Source: Lutimonas halocynthiae (GTDB lineage Bacteria > Bacteroidota > Bacteroidia > Flavobacteriales > Flavobacteriaceae). Taken from it: a stretch of 64,000 nt of DNA. The position numbers and the translations under genes were made by a program. The stretch is taken from contig NZ_JAUFQO010000004.1 of assembly GCF_030409835.1 (NCBI RefSeq), positions 992,001 to 1,056,000 of the forward strand, read 5' to 3'. Below the pieces are notes generated by a model that was not told where the DNA came from, ran no database searches, and was given only the letters and a program-made list of their open reading frames with translations. Shown here one piece after another: positions 17,535 to 26,154 of this stretch (positions are counted from its first letter, which is position 1; each line of letters begins with the position of its first letter).

Positions 17535-19250
17535 TTATTTGTAAACTACTTCACCATTAAAAATAGTCATAACGATTTCAGTATTTAAAATCTGATTTTC
17601 TTCAACTGTCATCAAATCTTGATTGTAAATTGTAAAATCAGCAAGCTTACCACTACTAATAGAGCCTTTAATATTTTCTTCAAAAGCGCCATAAGCCGCA
17701 TCCAAGGTATATGATTTTAATGCTTGCTCACGTGTCATTTTTTGTTCTGGCTCAAAACCACCTTCGGGAATTCCTTTAAGGGTCTTTCGGCTGACACTAG
17801 CATAAAAACTAGCTATTGGGTCAATGGGTTCAACCGGTACATCAGTACCATTAACAATAGGAACACCACTTTGTAATAAATCTTGCCACATGTAGGCTCC
17901 TTCTTTGATACGTTTTTCACCTAAACGATCAATGGCCCAAGGTCTATCTGAAGACAAGTGTACTGCCTGCATTGCAGGAATTACATTTAATGCTGCAAAA
18001 CGAGGAATATCATCTGGATGTAAATGCTGTGCGTGTTCAATCCTAAATCTGTGATCGGAGCCCACCATAGCCTTTTCATTTAAGGCAGATTCATAGCGAT
18101 CAAGAATTTCTCTATTAGCACGATCGCCAATGGCATGTGAACATACTTGAAAATTGTATTCAAGTCCTTTTAAAGCTGTTTTTTTTACAAAATCCATGGG
18201 AAGTGTTTCATGGCCAAAGTGACCTGGTCGATCTGCGTAAGGCTCTAAAAGCCAGGCACCTCTTGATCCTAAAGCACCATCGCAATTTAATTTTACAGAA
18301 CGTATTGTAAAGCGATGATCTGGATCTATCCTAGGACCTTTCTCATACCATTCAGTTAATAATTCTTCATCCCAGCCGGTAAGCATGCCATAAATTCTAA
18401 TATTCATTTTTCCGGCCAATTGCATCTCATCATATAAGGCGATGGTTTCTTTTGAAATACCCGCGTCATGAAAACTTGTTATTCCATTTTTATAACAGGC
18501 TTCAACAGCGAGGCTAAAAGCTTGAACATCTGTTTCTGCTGTTCTTTCTGGAATATGTTTATAAATTATAGATTGAGCGCGTTCATTGAAAATACCTGTT
18601 GGATTTCCAAATTGATCCACAATAACTTCTCCCCCTTCTATATCAAAAGTCTGAATTCCTTCTTTGTTAGAACCATTAAAACCAGCAATTTCCATAGCCT
18701 TAGCATTAGCGAAACCAGCATGACCACTCGCATGACTTAAATAAACGGGGTTATCTGGCGATATTTCGCTGAGTAAATGATGCGTCTGAAATCCTTTAAC
18801 TTGGATTGCAGGCATACTATCCCATTTGCTTTGGTGCCAACCTCTACCAATAATCCATTCTCCTGGTTTAGACGTTTTAACTTTCGCAGCAACAGCGTCA
18901 ACAATATCCTGATAGCTATTTGTATTCATAAGGTCAAGCTCTAATTCATTATAGCCTAAACCCATAAAATGACCATGACCTTCAATTAAGCCAGGAGTCA
19001 TCGTCTTACCTTTTAAATCTATGAGCTCAGTTTGCTCATTTTGATAGCTCATGGCTTCCTCAAAACTTCCAGCAAATAGAATTATATCGTTTTTTGTTAC
19101 AACTGCCTCTACCGTTGTCTGTATAGAGTCAACTGTATAAATGGTTCCTCCATGAATAATCATGGTACCAAATTCTTTTTCAAAATTAGAACATGAACTT
19201 AAAATAAGGCAGGCTATTATTAGATATAAATTATAAAATCGTAGGGTCAT
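17535..19250 (-). CDS. Lipoprotein YtcJ-like amidohydrolase (Amidohydro_3)
   Basis: A 571-residue protein with a lipoprotein signal (LYLIIACLILSSCSNF). The metal-dependent hydrolase barrel (PF07969) shows the HxH motif in TPGLIEGHGHFMGLG, HAIGDRANREIL, RIEHAQHLHPDDI and the terminal Asp in NGTDVPVEPIDP, followed by the composite-domain strands DFTIYNQDLM and TIFNGEVVYK. YtcJ-like enzymes have few known substrates. A homologue with the same layout lies at 51684-53471 in islet J, but with different context, so they are separate acquisitions or old paralogues. Confidence 0.9.
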   Translation of the reverse strand: MTLRFYNLYLIIACLILSSCSNFEKEFGTMIIHGGTIYTVDSIQTTVEAVVTKNDIILFAGSFEEAMSYQNEQTELIDLKGKTMTPGLIEGHGHFMGLGYNELELDLMNTNSYQDIVDAVAAKVKTSKPGEWIIGRGWHQSKWDSMPAIQVKGFQTHHLLSEISPDNPVYLSHASGHAGFANAKAMEIAGFNGSNKEGIQTFDIEGGEVIVDQFGNPTGIFNERAQSIIYKHIPERTAETDVQAFSLAVEACYKNGITSFHDAGISKETIALYDEMQLAGKMNIRIYGMLTGWDEELLTEWYEKGPRIDPDHRFTIRSVKLNCDGALGSRGAWLLEPYADRPGHFGHETLPMDFVKKTALKGLEYNFQVCSHAIGDRANREILDRYESALNEKAMVGSDHRFRIEHAQHLHPDDIPRFAALNVIPAMQAVHLSSDRPWAIDRLGEKRIKEGAYMWQDLLQSGVPIVNGTDVPVEPIDPIASFYASVSRKTLKGIPEGGFEPEQKMTREQALKSYTLDAAYGAFEENIKGSISSGKLADFTIYNQDLMTVEENQILNTEIVMTIFNGEVVYK

Positions 19251-19391
19251 GATGCTTGTATTTAGTTTTGGTAAGTTAAAAAATTAATTAATTATTATTC
19301 GATCTACAACCTAACTCGAGTAATAGAGCGTCTGTCGTTTATTTTTACTTAGATTTATTTTTAAATCAAACTATAAGCCTTGCATAATTTG

Positions 19392-19436
19392 TTATTGAAG
19401 TCGTTTTTGTCTAATTTTTCTAAAGAATTTTATCAT
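19392..19436 (-). pseudogene. DUF6090 N-terminal remnant
   Basis: From an ATG at 19436 the frame reads MIKFFRKIRQKRLQ and then stops. This matches the start of the intact DUF6090 gene at 22893-23672 (MIKFFRNIRQKM). The rest of the gene is gone. It lies beside an integrase-tail remnant, the same pairing as in islet E. Confidence 0.7.
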
Positions 19437-19484
19437 AGGTCCGTTCTTGTCAACCAAGATAGTAAAATTCACTTTAGATTTCTT

Positions 19485-19535
19485 AAAGAAGTGGGAGAGC
19501 CTGAGCCACCTCCCTTATCCTTCTCATTTACTCAT
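19485..19535 (-). pseudogene. Possible integrase C-terminal tail remnant
   Basis: On the minus strand a short frame reads MRRIREVAQALPLL and stops. It resembles EEMTRIREDREVLL at the end of the integrase relic at 23935-24150, and the underlying DNA (CCTCCCTTATCCTT on the plus strand) is shared. The resemblance is short, so this is a tentative call, supported mainly by the neighbouring DUF6090 remnant. Confidence 0.4.
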
Positions 19536-19670
19536 CCCTTTTTTATTGTTTTCCTGTATTCGTGAATTCGAACCTGCCTGCCGGCTGACAGGTTTTGTAA
19601 TTGTTTATTGCCAGGCAAGACTAAAGTGAAATCTAATCAATACCTTGTAGGTCATCTCAATCCACTAAAT

Positions 19671-19952
19671 ATGAAAACAGCAAAATGGAATGGTGCTATT
19701 TTGGCACAAAGTGACAAAACCATTGAAATTGAAGGAAATCATTACTTCCCCCCAGAGTCATTGCAACGTCAATATTTGAAAGAATCAAGCCATATGTCTA
19801 CTTGTCCATGGAAAGGATTGGCCAGTTATTATAATATTGAAGTTAATGGGGAAATCAATTCTGACGCTGGGTGGTTTTACAAACAACCTTCTGAAGCAGC
19901 TCATCAAATTAAAGGCCATGTTGCATTCTGGCGTGGAGTTGAAATTACTTGA
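19671..19952 (+). CDS. DUF427-domain protein
   Basis: From MKTAKWNGAILAQSDKT at 19671 the product is 93 residues, the usual size for DUF427 (PF04248). Signature segments: IEIEGNHYFPPES, STCPWKGLASYYN with the conserved Cys-Pro-Trp-Lys-Gly, and DAGWFYKQPSEAA ending in GHVAFWRGVEI. DUF427 proteins are small beta-rich cytosolic proteins of unknown function. An upstream in-frame Met at 19608 would add residues with no family match. It is on the plus strand, at the right end of islet D next to R5. Confidence 0.88.
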   Translation: MKTAKWNGAILAQSDKTIEIEGNHYFPPESLQRQYLKESSHMSTCPWKGLASYYNIEVNGEINSDAGWFYKQPSEAAHQIKGHVAFWRGVEIT

Positions 19953-20008
19953 ATTTAATTATCGAATTGGGAACGATGAATATTGAAGTGGAGTTCATAT
20001 GAAAGCCC

Positions 20009-20272
20009 TAAAAACAAAAAAACCTCCGTGTTACTTTTTAAGTGTTAAGCCTGCATGCCGCGGGCATGTGTTAAGTGTTAAGTGTTAAGTGTTAAGTGTT
20101 AAGTGTTAAGTGTTAAGTGTTAAGTGTTAAGTGTTAAGTGTTAAGTGTTAAGTGTTAAGTGTTAAGTGTTAAGTAAAAATAATTTTTCTCTAGTACTTAG
20201 TCCCTAGTCCTTAGTACTTAATCCTTAGCCCTTAGTCCTTCTTGTTCCGGTCTGGACGGGACTCGAACCCGC
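20009..20272 (-). repeat. Att-like repeat R5 with about 15 heptamers and tRNA-Asp 3' relic
   Basis: Terminator remnant (AAAACAAAAAAACCTCCGTG, about 20011-20030), a heptamer interrupted by a REP-like palindrome (20050-20069), about 15 uninterrupted heptamers to 20174, spacer, right arm of AGTCCTT type, and the relic at about 20246-20272 (CGGTCTGGACGGGACTCGAA then CCCGC), which is base-identical to the tRNA across the whole T-arm. The next ~55 bases (ATTTTAAATTATTGAATCAC and on) are also shared with the outer side of R7, so R5 and R7 come from closely related elements. Confidence 0.9.
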
Positions 20273-20343
20273 ATTTTAAATTATTGAATCACAGTTATTT
20301 AATGTATTTTATTGAAGGTGTTCAACCCTAGAGCAAGAAAAAA

Positions 20344-20600
20344 TTATCTCACAAAAACTCTGTGCCAAATTGATAATTCCGTGACGGCATGGTTCATTGC
20401 CATAGAATCTACCTTGGTTTCTAAAATTAAATTATCTTCGATGGCAAGTGACATTATATGTTCACCCTTTTCATTAAAGGAAGCTCCAAAAAAATATGTT
20501 CCATTTCCGATTGTATCTTTATAAACAAGATGATCTCTCTTAGCAACTTCTTTCGCCCCTCCTTCGACAAAATCTTTGGTTACATATAGAAAAGTAAATC
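20344..20600 (-). pseudogene. C-terminal remnant of an unidentified gene
   Basis: An open frame of ~85 codons without a start ends at the stop at 20344-20346 and reads FLYVTKDFVEGGAKEVAK, HLVYKDTIGNGTYFFGASF, EHIMSLAIEDNLILE, AMNHAVTELSIWHRVFVR. Its low-GC composition stops abruptly at about 20600, where the GC-rich S9 peptidase segment begins, so it is a gene cut by that insertion. The family is not recognised; it looks like a strand-rich C-terminal domain. Confidence 0.55.
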
Positions 20601-20665
20601 TGCCCGGCGTTCCTCAACGCCTTGCAACAAGACACCTGCAAACCAGCCTGCCGGCTGGCAGGCAT

Positions 20666-22825
20666 CTACTCAGACGGCACGGCTAGGTGTCGGTCAAAGT
20701 ATTCGATTATCTTGCCAAACAGGTAGCGATTGTAATTCCGCTCACGGCTCCATCCATGCGTCGCACCCGGTGCAAACGCAAAGTCGAAGTCCTTGCCCTG
20801 TTTAATCAGTTCTTCAGCTAACACGGCCGTCGTCTTGAATGGTACCACATGGTCCTGGATGCCGTGGATGAACAGGAGTTTATCCTCCAGATTCGCTGCA
20901 TAGTTGAGCGCTTTTCTTTCGAAGACCTCCGGGTGTGTCTGTGGGCTACGAACAATTGCAACATCGTCCGTGCCAAAGAACATCGGGTCAACAGCCGCCG
21001 CTGCAGCAACACCCACCTGGAATAAGCCTGGCTTCATCAACAGCGAATAAACGGAGAGTGTGCCACCGTAACTGCTGCCCCAGATGCCAATGCGATCGGG
21101 ATCGACATAAACCAGTGACTCCATGTAGGCAACGGCACTCGCATAATCCTCAATGTCCTGGTCGGCAAAGCCCAGCAGGAACTCTTCACGGAATGCCCGG
21201 CCATAACCGTTGCTACCACGTGAATCCACCTGCACGATAATATATCCCTTCTTGGCCAACAGCTGCTGTACGAGGCTGTAGTTACCGGCCCAGCGGTTCC
21301 TTGCGGTATTCGAATACACGGGCCCGAACAGAACTGGATACTTCGTACCGGGCTGCATGTTGGTAGGTTTTAGAATCCGGGCATGCAGCGTGTAGTCATC
21401 TACAAGACTGGGGAAACTAACGTATTCCGCAGCCGCCCAGGTTCGCTCTGTGAAGCCGGGCAACGGCGATTGGGTTACTCGCGTAGCGTCACCACCCTCG
21501 CTGCTTACCACGTAAAGCTCGGGCGGTGATGTGTCGTTGCTATGCATGAACACCAAGTACCGGCCATCCGGCGAGGGGTAGCCAACGTTCTTACCAGAAA
21601 GACGCGTCACCTGCTCGGGATCGCCACCGGACATATTCACGCGATACACATGTTGTTCGTAAGGATTAACGCCGTTGCCTGCATAAAACAGTGCATCACC
21701 AGCAATACTTGGGGCGGACAGTACATCGTAGGACGGGTCTGTCAGGAGCTGCGGACGATCTCTGGACGGTGAGGAATCGATCGTATAAAGTCCGTAGCGA
21801 TCACCCATATCGCTTAAGAAAACGACCTTCTTTCCATCCGGATGCCAGGTAGATCCAAACGATGTGTACATGCGGCTCTCTCGAACACCTCGCCAAATCT
21901 CGCGCAGTTGGCTTTCTCCGGGTGCAACGACGAACAACTCACGTTCAACCGCCGTGTCGGATGCGGTATCAATCAGCAGATCACCGCCCGGTGACCAGTT
22001 GAAGTCGATGACCTGGTTGGCGCTCGGGTCTGGCAAATCGAGGTACATAATGTTACCGCTTTCTACATCGAGCAGGCCAACTCTGCGAATCTCGTTTGGA
22101 TCGCCCGGGTAACTTCGGCGTACCTCGTTGGGATTGGTTTCGGCAGCGAGGTAATCCGGGAACGGCACCTTTCGCATCTCGCGTCGGTCAACAACGTGAA
22201 ACGCGATTGTCTTGCCATCCGGGGACCACTTGTACGTTGGCCCACTCCAGATGCCTGGACCGATTTCACGTTCCGGTCGGCTGTAGCGCCCCTTCCGTAA
22301 GCTCGAGAGACTGGCGATGCCGATCTCGGTGAGCTGGCGATTCTGTTTGGAAGGGAAGTCAGCAAGCCACAGGTCACCGTTCCGTATATACGCCGCTTGG
22401 TTGCCGCTTGGCGATATCAACAGGTTACGTGCACCTGCCTCGACGGGCATAAACTGGAGGTCGACTCCTTGGCTCAGCGATGTCTGCCATAGGTTGTTAC
22501 CTCGCAGGCTGACGATCGTGTTCGCGTCAGTCCAGACAATATCGCGTACTGACGCGGATTCTGTATTGGAACTGAGGCGCACTTCCTTCCCATCGCTTGT
22601 GGATACCCAGAGGCCACGCCCAGGATTTCCTGGTTCACTCCAGGAAAAGGCGAAGTGCTCGCTGTCCGGTGCCCACACTGGCCGGGACGGGGTTGTTCCC
22701 GTCAGTTTTGGCGTTGCGAACAGGTCATCAAGAGTGAGCTCACCGTCCTGTGCTGTGACTGTTGCGGGCATCGCCATCAGTAAGCCTGCCACTATCCATG
22801 TTTGCCAAAAAGAGATCTGTTTCAT
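20666..22825 (-). CDS. Exported S9 (dipeptidyl peptidase IV-type) serine peptidase, GC-rich
   Basis: A 719-residue protein with a signal peptide (MKQISFWQTWIVAGLLMAMP). The DPPIV_N beta-propeller covers about 40-430 (KWSPDGKTIAFH, TWHPDGKKVVFLS). The C-terminal alpha/beta-hydrolase domain has the nucleophile in IGIWGSSYGGTLS, the Asp in GIQDHVVPF and the His in GATHGWSRERNY. It cleaves dipeptides from periplasmic peptides in known relatives. Its GC content, above 55% by eye, is far above that of its neighbours, and its codon use (many CTG, GGC, GCC) is unlike them, so it was probably acquired from a GC-rich lineage such as Proteobacteria. REP-like sequence at 20643-20662 abuts its 3' end. Confidence 0.93.
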   Translation of the reverse strand: MKQISFWQTWIVAGLLMAMPATVTAQDGELTLDDLFATPKLTGTTPSRPVWAPDSEHFAFSWSEPGNPGRGLWVSTSDGKEVRLSSNTESASVRDIVWTDANTIVSLRGNNLWQTSLSQGVDLQFMPVEAGARNLLISPSGNQAAYIRNGDLWLADFPSKQNRQLTEIGIASLSSLRKGRYSRPEREIGPGIWSGPTYKWSPDGKTIAFHVVDRREMRKVPFPDYLAAETNPNEVRRSYPGDPNEIRRVGLLDVESGNIMYLDLPDPSANQVIDFNWSPGGDLLIDTASDTAVERELFVVAPGESQLREIWRGVRESRMYTSFGSTWHPDGKKVVFLSDMGDRYGLYTIDSSPSRDRPQLLTDPSYDVLSAPSIAGDALFYAGNGVNPYEQHVYRVNMSGGDPEQVTRLSGKNVGYPSPDGRYLVFMHSNDTSPPELYVVSSEGGDATRVTQSPLPGFTERTWAAAEYVSFPSLVDDYTLHARILKPTNMQPGTKYPVLFGPVYSNTARNRWAGNYSLVQQLLAKKGYIIVQVDSRGSNGYGRAFREEFLLGFADQDIEDYASAVAYMESLVYVDPDRIGIWGSSYGGTLSVYSLLMKPGLFQVGVAAAAAVDPMFFGTDDVAIVRSPQTHPEVFERKALNYAANLEDKLLFIHGIQDHVVPFKTTAVLAEELIKQGKDFDFAFAPGATHGWSRERNYNRYLFGKIIEYFDRHLAVPSE

Positions 22826-22892
22826 GTGTTTGCTTTAATAACGATAGGGCTAAACTACGTTTCAATGCAGTTTAGGTATTGTTGTGCTTTCG

Positions 22893-23672
22893 TTAGTTTT
22901 TGTTCAAATAGCTCTCGATTTCCAGTTGTAATTCTTCTCCTAATTCAATAAAATAATCATAGGTTTGAATGATACCATTGGTTATTAATTTACCACGTTG
23001 AAACAAGGATAACATAGGTGGGTTATCAGTGTATAATTTATTAAAATCTATAATGTAGTTTTCAAGTTCCTTTTTTGTTGTATTATCAAATTCACCGACG
23101 TTGTTCATCAAATTGCCATATTCGTATAATTGCAATATAGAACCATCTTTAGACATTTCAATTTCCATTTCCTCGACAGATTCATTAAGCTTCTTTTCAA
23201 GGTCCTTAATTCGCTGGTAAACAAGTTTATATTTTCTTATTTTTTTCCTTATCGGTTGGAAATCAATAGCTTCATATAAGTTGGATGACAATATTCTTTC
23301 ATGACCATTGTTATTTATATCAAACGATTTCCAGAGCATAATTTCAGAATTATTAAAAACCTCAGTTGCAGACAAAACATTTTGTTTTTTTACTGCTTGC
23401 AGAATAAAATCAGTTTTGTTAATGACCCGTTGCCTTTCCTCCTTCAGCTTTAATAAATCAGTTTTATCTTGTTCCAAATCCTCAATAACAAATTGAAGGT
23501 TACTTTCGAAAATTTTCTTTTCAATCCTATCGGAATTTCTATTATTAATCTGTAGTGCCAATAATATACCGATAATTACTAAAATTATTTCTCCAATAGC
23601 ATAAAGTAGATATTTGCTGAACTTATTTTCAGTCACCATTTTTTGTCGAATATTTCTAAAGAATTTTATCAT
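22893..23672 (-). CDS. DUF6090-family membrane protein
   Basis: A 259-residue protein with the diagnostic layout: MIKFFRNIRQKMVTENKFSK, a single membrane segment (YAIGEIILVIIGILLALQ, about 24-42) starting the conserved GEIILVIIGILLALQINN motif, then a helical, coiled-coil-prone domain facing the periplasm. No function is established for the family. It lies next to the integrase relic at 23935-24150, and related genes or remnants occur at 7973, 19392 and 49686, each beside an attachment-like repeat or integrase fragment. This suggests that DUF6090 belongs to the mobile elements rather than to random cargo. Confidence 0.88.
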   Translation of the reverse strand: MIKFFRNIRQKMVTENKFSKYLLYAIGEIILVIIGILLALQINNRNSDRIEKKIFESNLQFVIEDLEQDKTDLLKLKEERQRVINKTDFILQAVKKQNVLSATEVFNNSEIMLWKSFDINNNGHERILSSNLYEAIDFQPIRKKIRKYKLVYQRIKDLEKKLNESVEEMEIEMSKDGSILQLYEYGNLMNNVGEFDNTTKKELENYIIDFNKLYTDNPPMLSLFQRGKLITNGIIQTYDYFIELGEELQLEIESYLNKN

Positions 23673-23934
23673 TGGTTATTGGTTGCTTCTAATGAAGCAC
23701 AACTAGTTAATATACACTATATAATGTTTATCTGCAATTATCATCACTCTCTGTTATCCCTTGTCGTTATTGATTTTAGATTCAATTTACACATCAAATA
23801 AACTAATTGTTTTTGCAAGAGAATGACTTTTTATTAAATTAAAACTCCAAGGTTTGACGTTTAACATTTCAGGCTTGAAAGTAGCAAATAATTATAAACA
23901 TCTTGTGATTACGATGATCAAATTTAAAAAAAAA

Positions 23935-24150
23935 CATCACCATCAGGGGACAAAGGAGAACCTCTCGGTCCTCCCTTATCCTTGTCATCTCCTCCCCAAC
24001 CTTCCTTTGTACTATCTTCCCATAACTTTGCTGAGTAGTAGCCATTTTAGAGTGTCCTAGTGGCTCTGAAACCACCTCCATTGGCACATTATAAAACAGC
24101 AGCACCGCAGTGGCAAATGTCCTTCTAGCTAACTGATGGGTAAGCCCCAT
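23935..24150 (-). pseudogene. Tyrosine recombinase (integrase) catalytic C-terminus remnant
   Basis: The frame from 24150 reads THQLARRTFATAVLLF, then VPMEVVSEPLGHSKMATTQQ and SYGKIVQRKV. This contains the HxxR box, the LGH box and the Tyr nucleophile of a tyrosine recombinase, as in phage-type or CTn-type Bacteroidota integrases. The N-terminal arm-binding and core-binding domains are missing, and the reading frame degenerates after EEMTRIREDREVLL. It lies about 60 bases inside repeat R6 and shares element context with DUF6090. Fragments of the opposite, N-terminal end of such an integrase occur at 47014 and 50526. Confidence 0.85.
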
Positions 24151-24206
24151 GGCGCAAAGGATTCACAATAAGATTGAATTGAAAAGGTGGAAAAAGCTTA
24201 GGAAGC

Positions 24207-24358
24207 TCCTAAAAACAAAAAAACCTCAGCATTAAGTGTTAAGTGTTAAGTGTTAAGTGTTAAGTGTTAAGTGTTAAGTGTTAAGTGAAATTAGCCTTTC
24301 CTTAGTACTTAGTCCTTAAAACTTAACACTTATTGTTGCGGTCTAGACGGGACTCTAA
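24207..24358 (-). repeat. Att-like repeat R6 with tRNA-Asp 3' relic
   Basis: Terminator remnant (AAAACAAAAAAACCTCAGC, about 24211-24230), about eight heptamers (24232-24288), a short right arm (CTTAGTACTTAGTCCTTAAA), and the relic at about 24333-24358 (GCGGTCTAGACGGGACTCTA), with one change in the acceptor strand and one in the T-loop. The outer flank (AAGGATTCACAATAAGATTG from about 24158) is shared with R7, R8, R9 and R10. Confidence 0.88.
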
Positions 24359-24501
24359 TCAATTATTTATAGTGCTTTTTTTAAGGTAGTTACACCCCTT
24401 AGGAAGACGTATTTTCCTTAAAATACTGAAAAATTCAAGCAATTTGTTTGCCGTTATTTTCAATACTTTAAGTCAAAAACGTGAATTATCGATCAAAATC
24501 T

Positions 24502-26103
24502 CTAATGATTTCCAGGCCCAAGTTTATCCATCTGCTTAATCAAATCTTCAAGGTTTTTCATCGCTCTGGCTTTTTCTATCAAGCTGTAGTTAACGCCTCC
24601 AGCAGACAAGGAACTTCCGGCTTGAAAAGGATAACCAGGGATAGTATATAAGAAATTTTTAACTTCAACCTGAATGGGCACAAATAGCCACAAATTCTCA
24701 AATGCCCAATTCTCCCAAGCTCCAGATTCATCCATAGCACTTTCAAATGGATCAGAACGTAGATTTACAATAAGCGGTAACACAGGTGTAACCATACGTG
24801 CACCACCCATGGCGTGTGTAGCACCTTCCCAGACGTTAAAATGAACTTTAAAGTCTTTGTACCGCACAGCATTCATGGTTCCATCATTACCAAAATAAAA
24901 ATAAGACTCTCGTGGGCTGCTCTTTACTTCATTTTTGAAATACGGCAAGAAGCTTTCTCCATCCAGGTGAACCTTCCAAGTTTTTCCGTTGGCTTCAAAA
25001 CCATTTCTAAGTTTTTCAGGTAAATCCTTTATGCCTGCAGCTTCGGAAAATGTTGGCATCCAATCCAAGTGCGAAATCATATCATTGTATACAGTTCCTG
25101 GTTTGATAACACCTGGCCAGCGTACCATCAATGGTACACGATGTCCACCTTCCCAGCTACTTCCCTTAGCTCCGCGAAATCTGGATGCTCCGCCATCAGG
25201 CCATGAAAATTTTTGAGCTCCATTATCTGAAGTGTACATGATAATGGTGTTTTCCATCAGACCCAGTTCTTCTAGCTTATCGAGCAATTGCCCCACATGA
25301 CCATCATGTTCTACCAAACCATCTGCATACAAGCCTATGTCAGTTGTTCCTTTAGAGGATTCTTTTAGGCGTGTCCAATTATGCATCCTGGAAGTATTGA
25401 ACCAAAGGAAAAAAGGCTCACCAGCATCTGCTGATCCTTCCATGAATTCCAAAGCTCCTTTAAGAAATTCTTCATCAACAGTTTCCATTCTTTTCATAGT
25501 TAAAGGCCCTGTATCGGTAATAGGTCCGTCTGCACTGGATCTTATCACCCCTCTTGGTCCAAATTTCTTTCTGAATTCGGGATCTTTGGGGTAGTGATAT
25601 GTTTCGGGTTCATCCTCAGCGTTGAGGTGATACAAGTTTCCAAAAAATTCATCAAATCCATGAGCGGTAGGTAAATGCTTGTCCTGATCACCTAGGTGGT
25701 TCTTTCCAAATTGACCGGTTTTATAACCCTTCGTTTTTAATATATCGCCCAAGGTCGGTGCAAAATCAGGTATGCCATGATCTGATCCTGGCATTCCTAT
25801 CGTCATAAGTCCCGTACGAAAAGGGTGTTGACCAAGTATAAAAGCAGATCTTCCAGCTGTACATGATTGTTCGCCATAGGCATCGGTAAATAATGCCCCT
25901 TCTTCAGCTATACGGTCTATATTGGGTGTATGATACCCCATCATACCATTGTTATATGCACTTAGGTTATCATAACCCACATCATCTCCCCATATTACAA
26001 GAATATTGGGTTTTTTGTTTTGTGCGTTTACACTTTTCGTTGAAAAGCAAGTAACAAGCAATACTACAATGAGCCATAGTCCTCTTTGATTTAATTTATT
26101 CAT
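24502..26103 (-). CDS. Exported arylsulfatase (sulfatase family S1)
   Basis: From MNKLNQRGLWLIVVLLVTCF at 26103 the product is 533 residues. The sulfatase fold is clear: metal-binding WGDDVGYDNL, the formylglycine site SCTAGRSAF with Cys81 (CxAGR type, matured by an FGE-type enzyme), GKNHLGDQDKHLPT, and the second metal site YTSDNGAQ. A signal peptide precedes it, so the enzyme acts in the periplasm on a sulfate ester, possibly of marine polysaccharides or aromatic compounds; the substrate is not evident. The gene follows the outer-membrane protein at 26155-26994 with a 51-base gap, so the two are probably co-transcribed and form islet F. Confidence 0.93.
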   Translation of the reverse strand: MNKLNQRGLWLIVVLLVTCFSTKSVNAQNKKPNILVIWGDDVGYDNLSAYNNGMMGYHTPNIDRIAEEGALFTDAYGEQSCTAGRSAFILGQHPFRTGLMTIGMPGSDHGIPDFAPTLGDILKTKGYKTGQFGKNHLGDQDKHLPTAHGFDEFFGNLYHLNAEDEPETYHYPKDPEFRKKFGPRGVIRSSADGPITDTGPLTMKRMETVDEEFLKGALEFMEGSADAGEPFFLWFNTSRMHNWTRLKESSKGTTDIGLYADGLVEHDGHVGQLLDKLEELGLMENTIIMYTSDNGAQKFSWPDGGASRFRGAKGSSWEGGHRVPLMVRWPGVIKPGTVYNDMISHLDWMPTFSEAAGIKDLPEKLRNGFEANGKTWKVHLDGESFLPYFKNEVKSSPRESYFYFGNDGTMNAVRYKDFKVHFNVWEGATHAMGGARMVTPVLPLIVNLRSDPFESAMDESGAWENWAFENLWLFVPIQVEVKNFLYTIPGYPFQAGSSLSAGGVNYSLIEKARAMKNLEDLIKQMDKLGPGNH

Positions 26104-26154
26104 TTTAAAGATAAATTGTTCCATTTTACAGGTTTTAAGTTAAGTAGATCAAAA

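Noticed and set aside
22317-22838. Plus-strand open frame over the S9 peptidase gene
   Set aside because: Same cause: a shadow of a GC-rich gene on the other strand.
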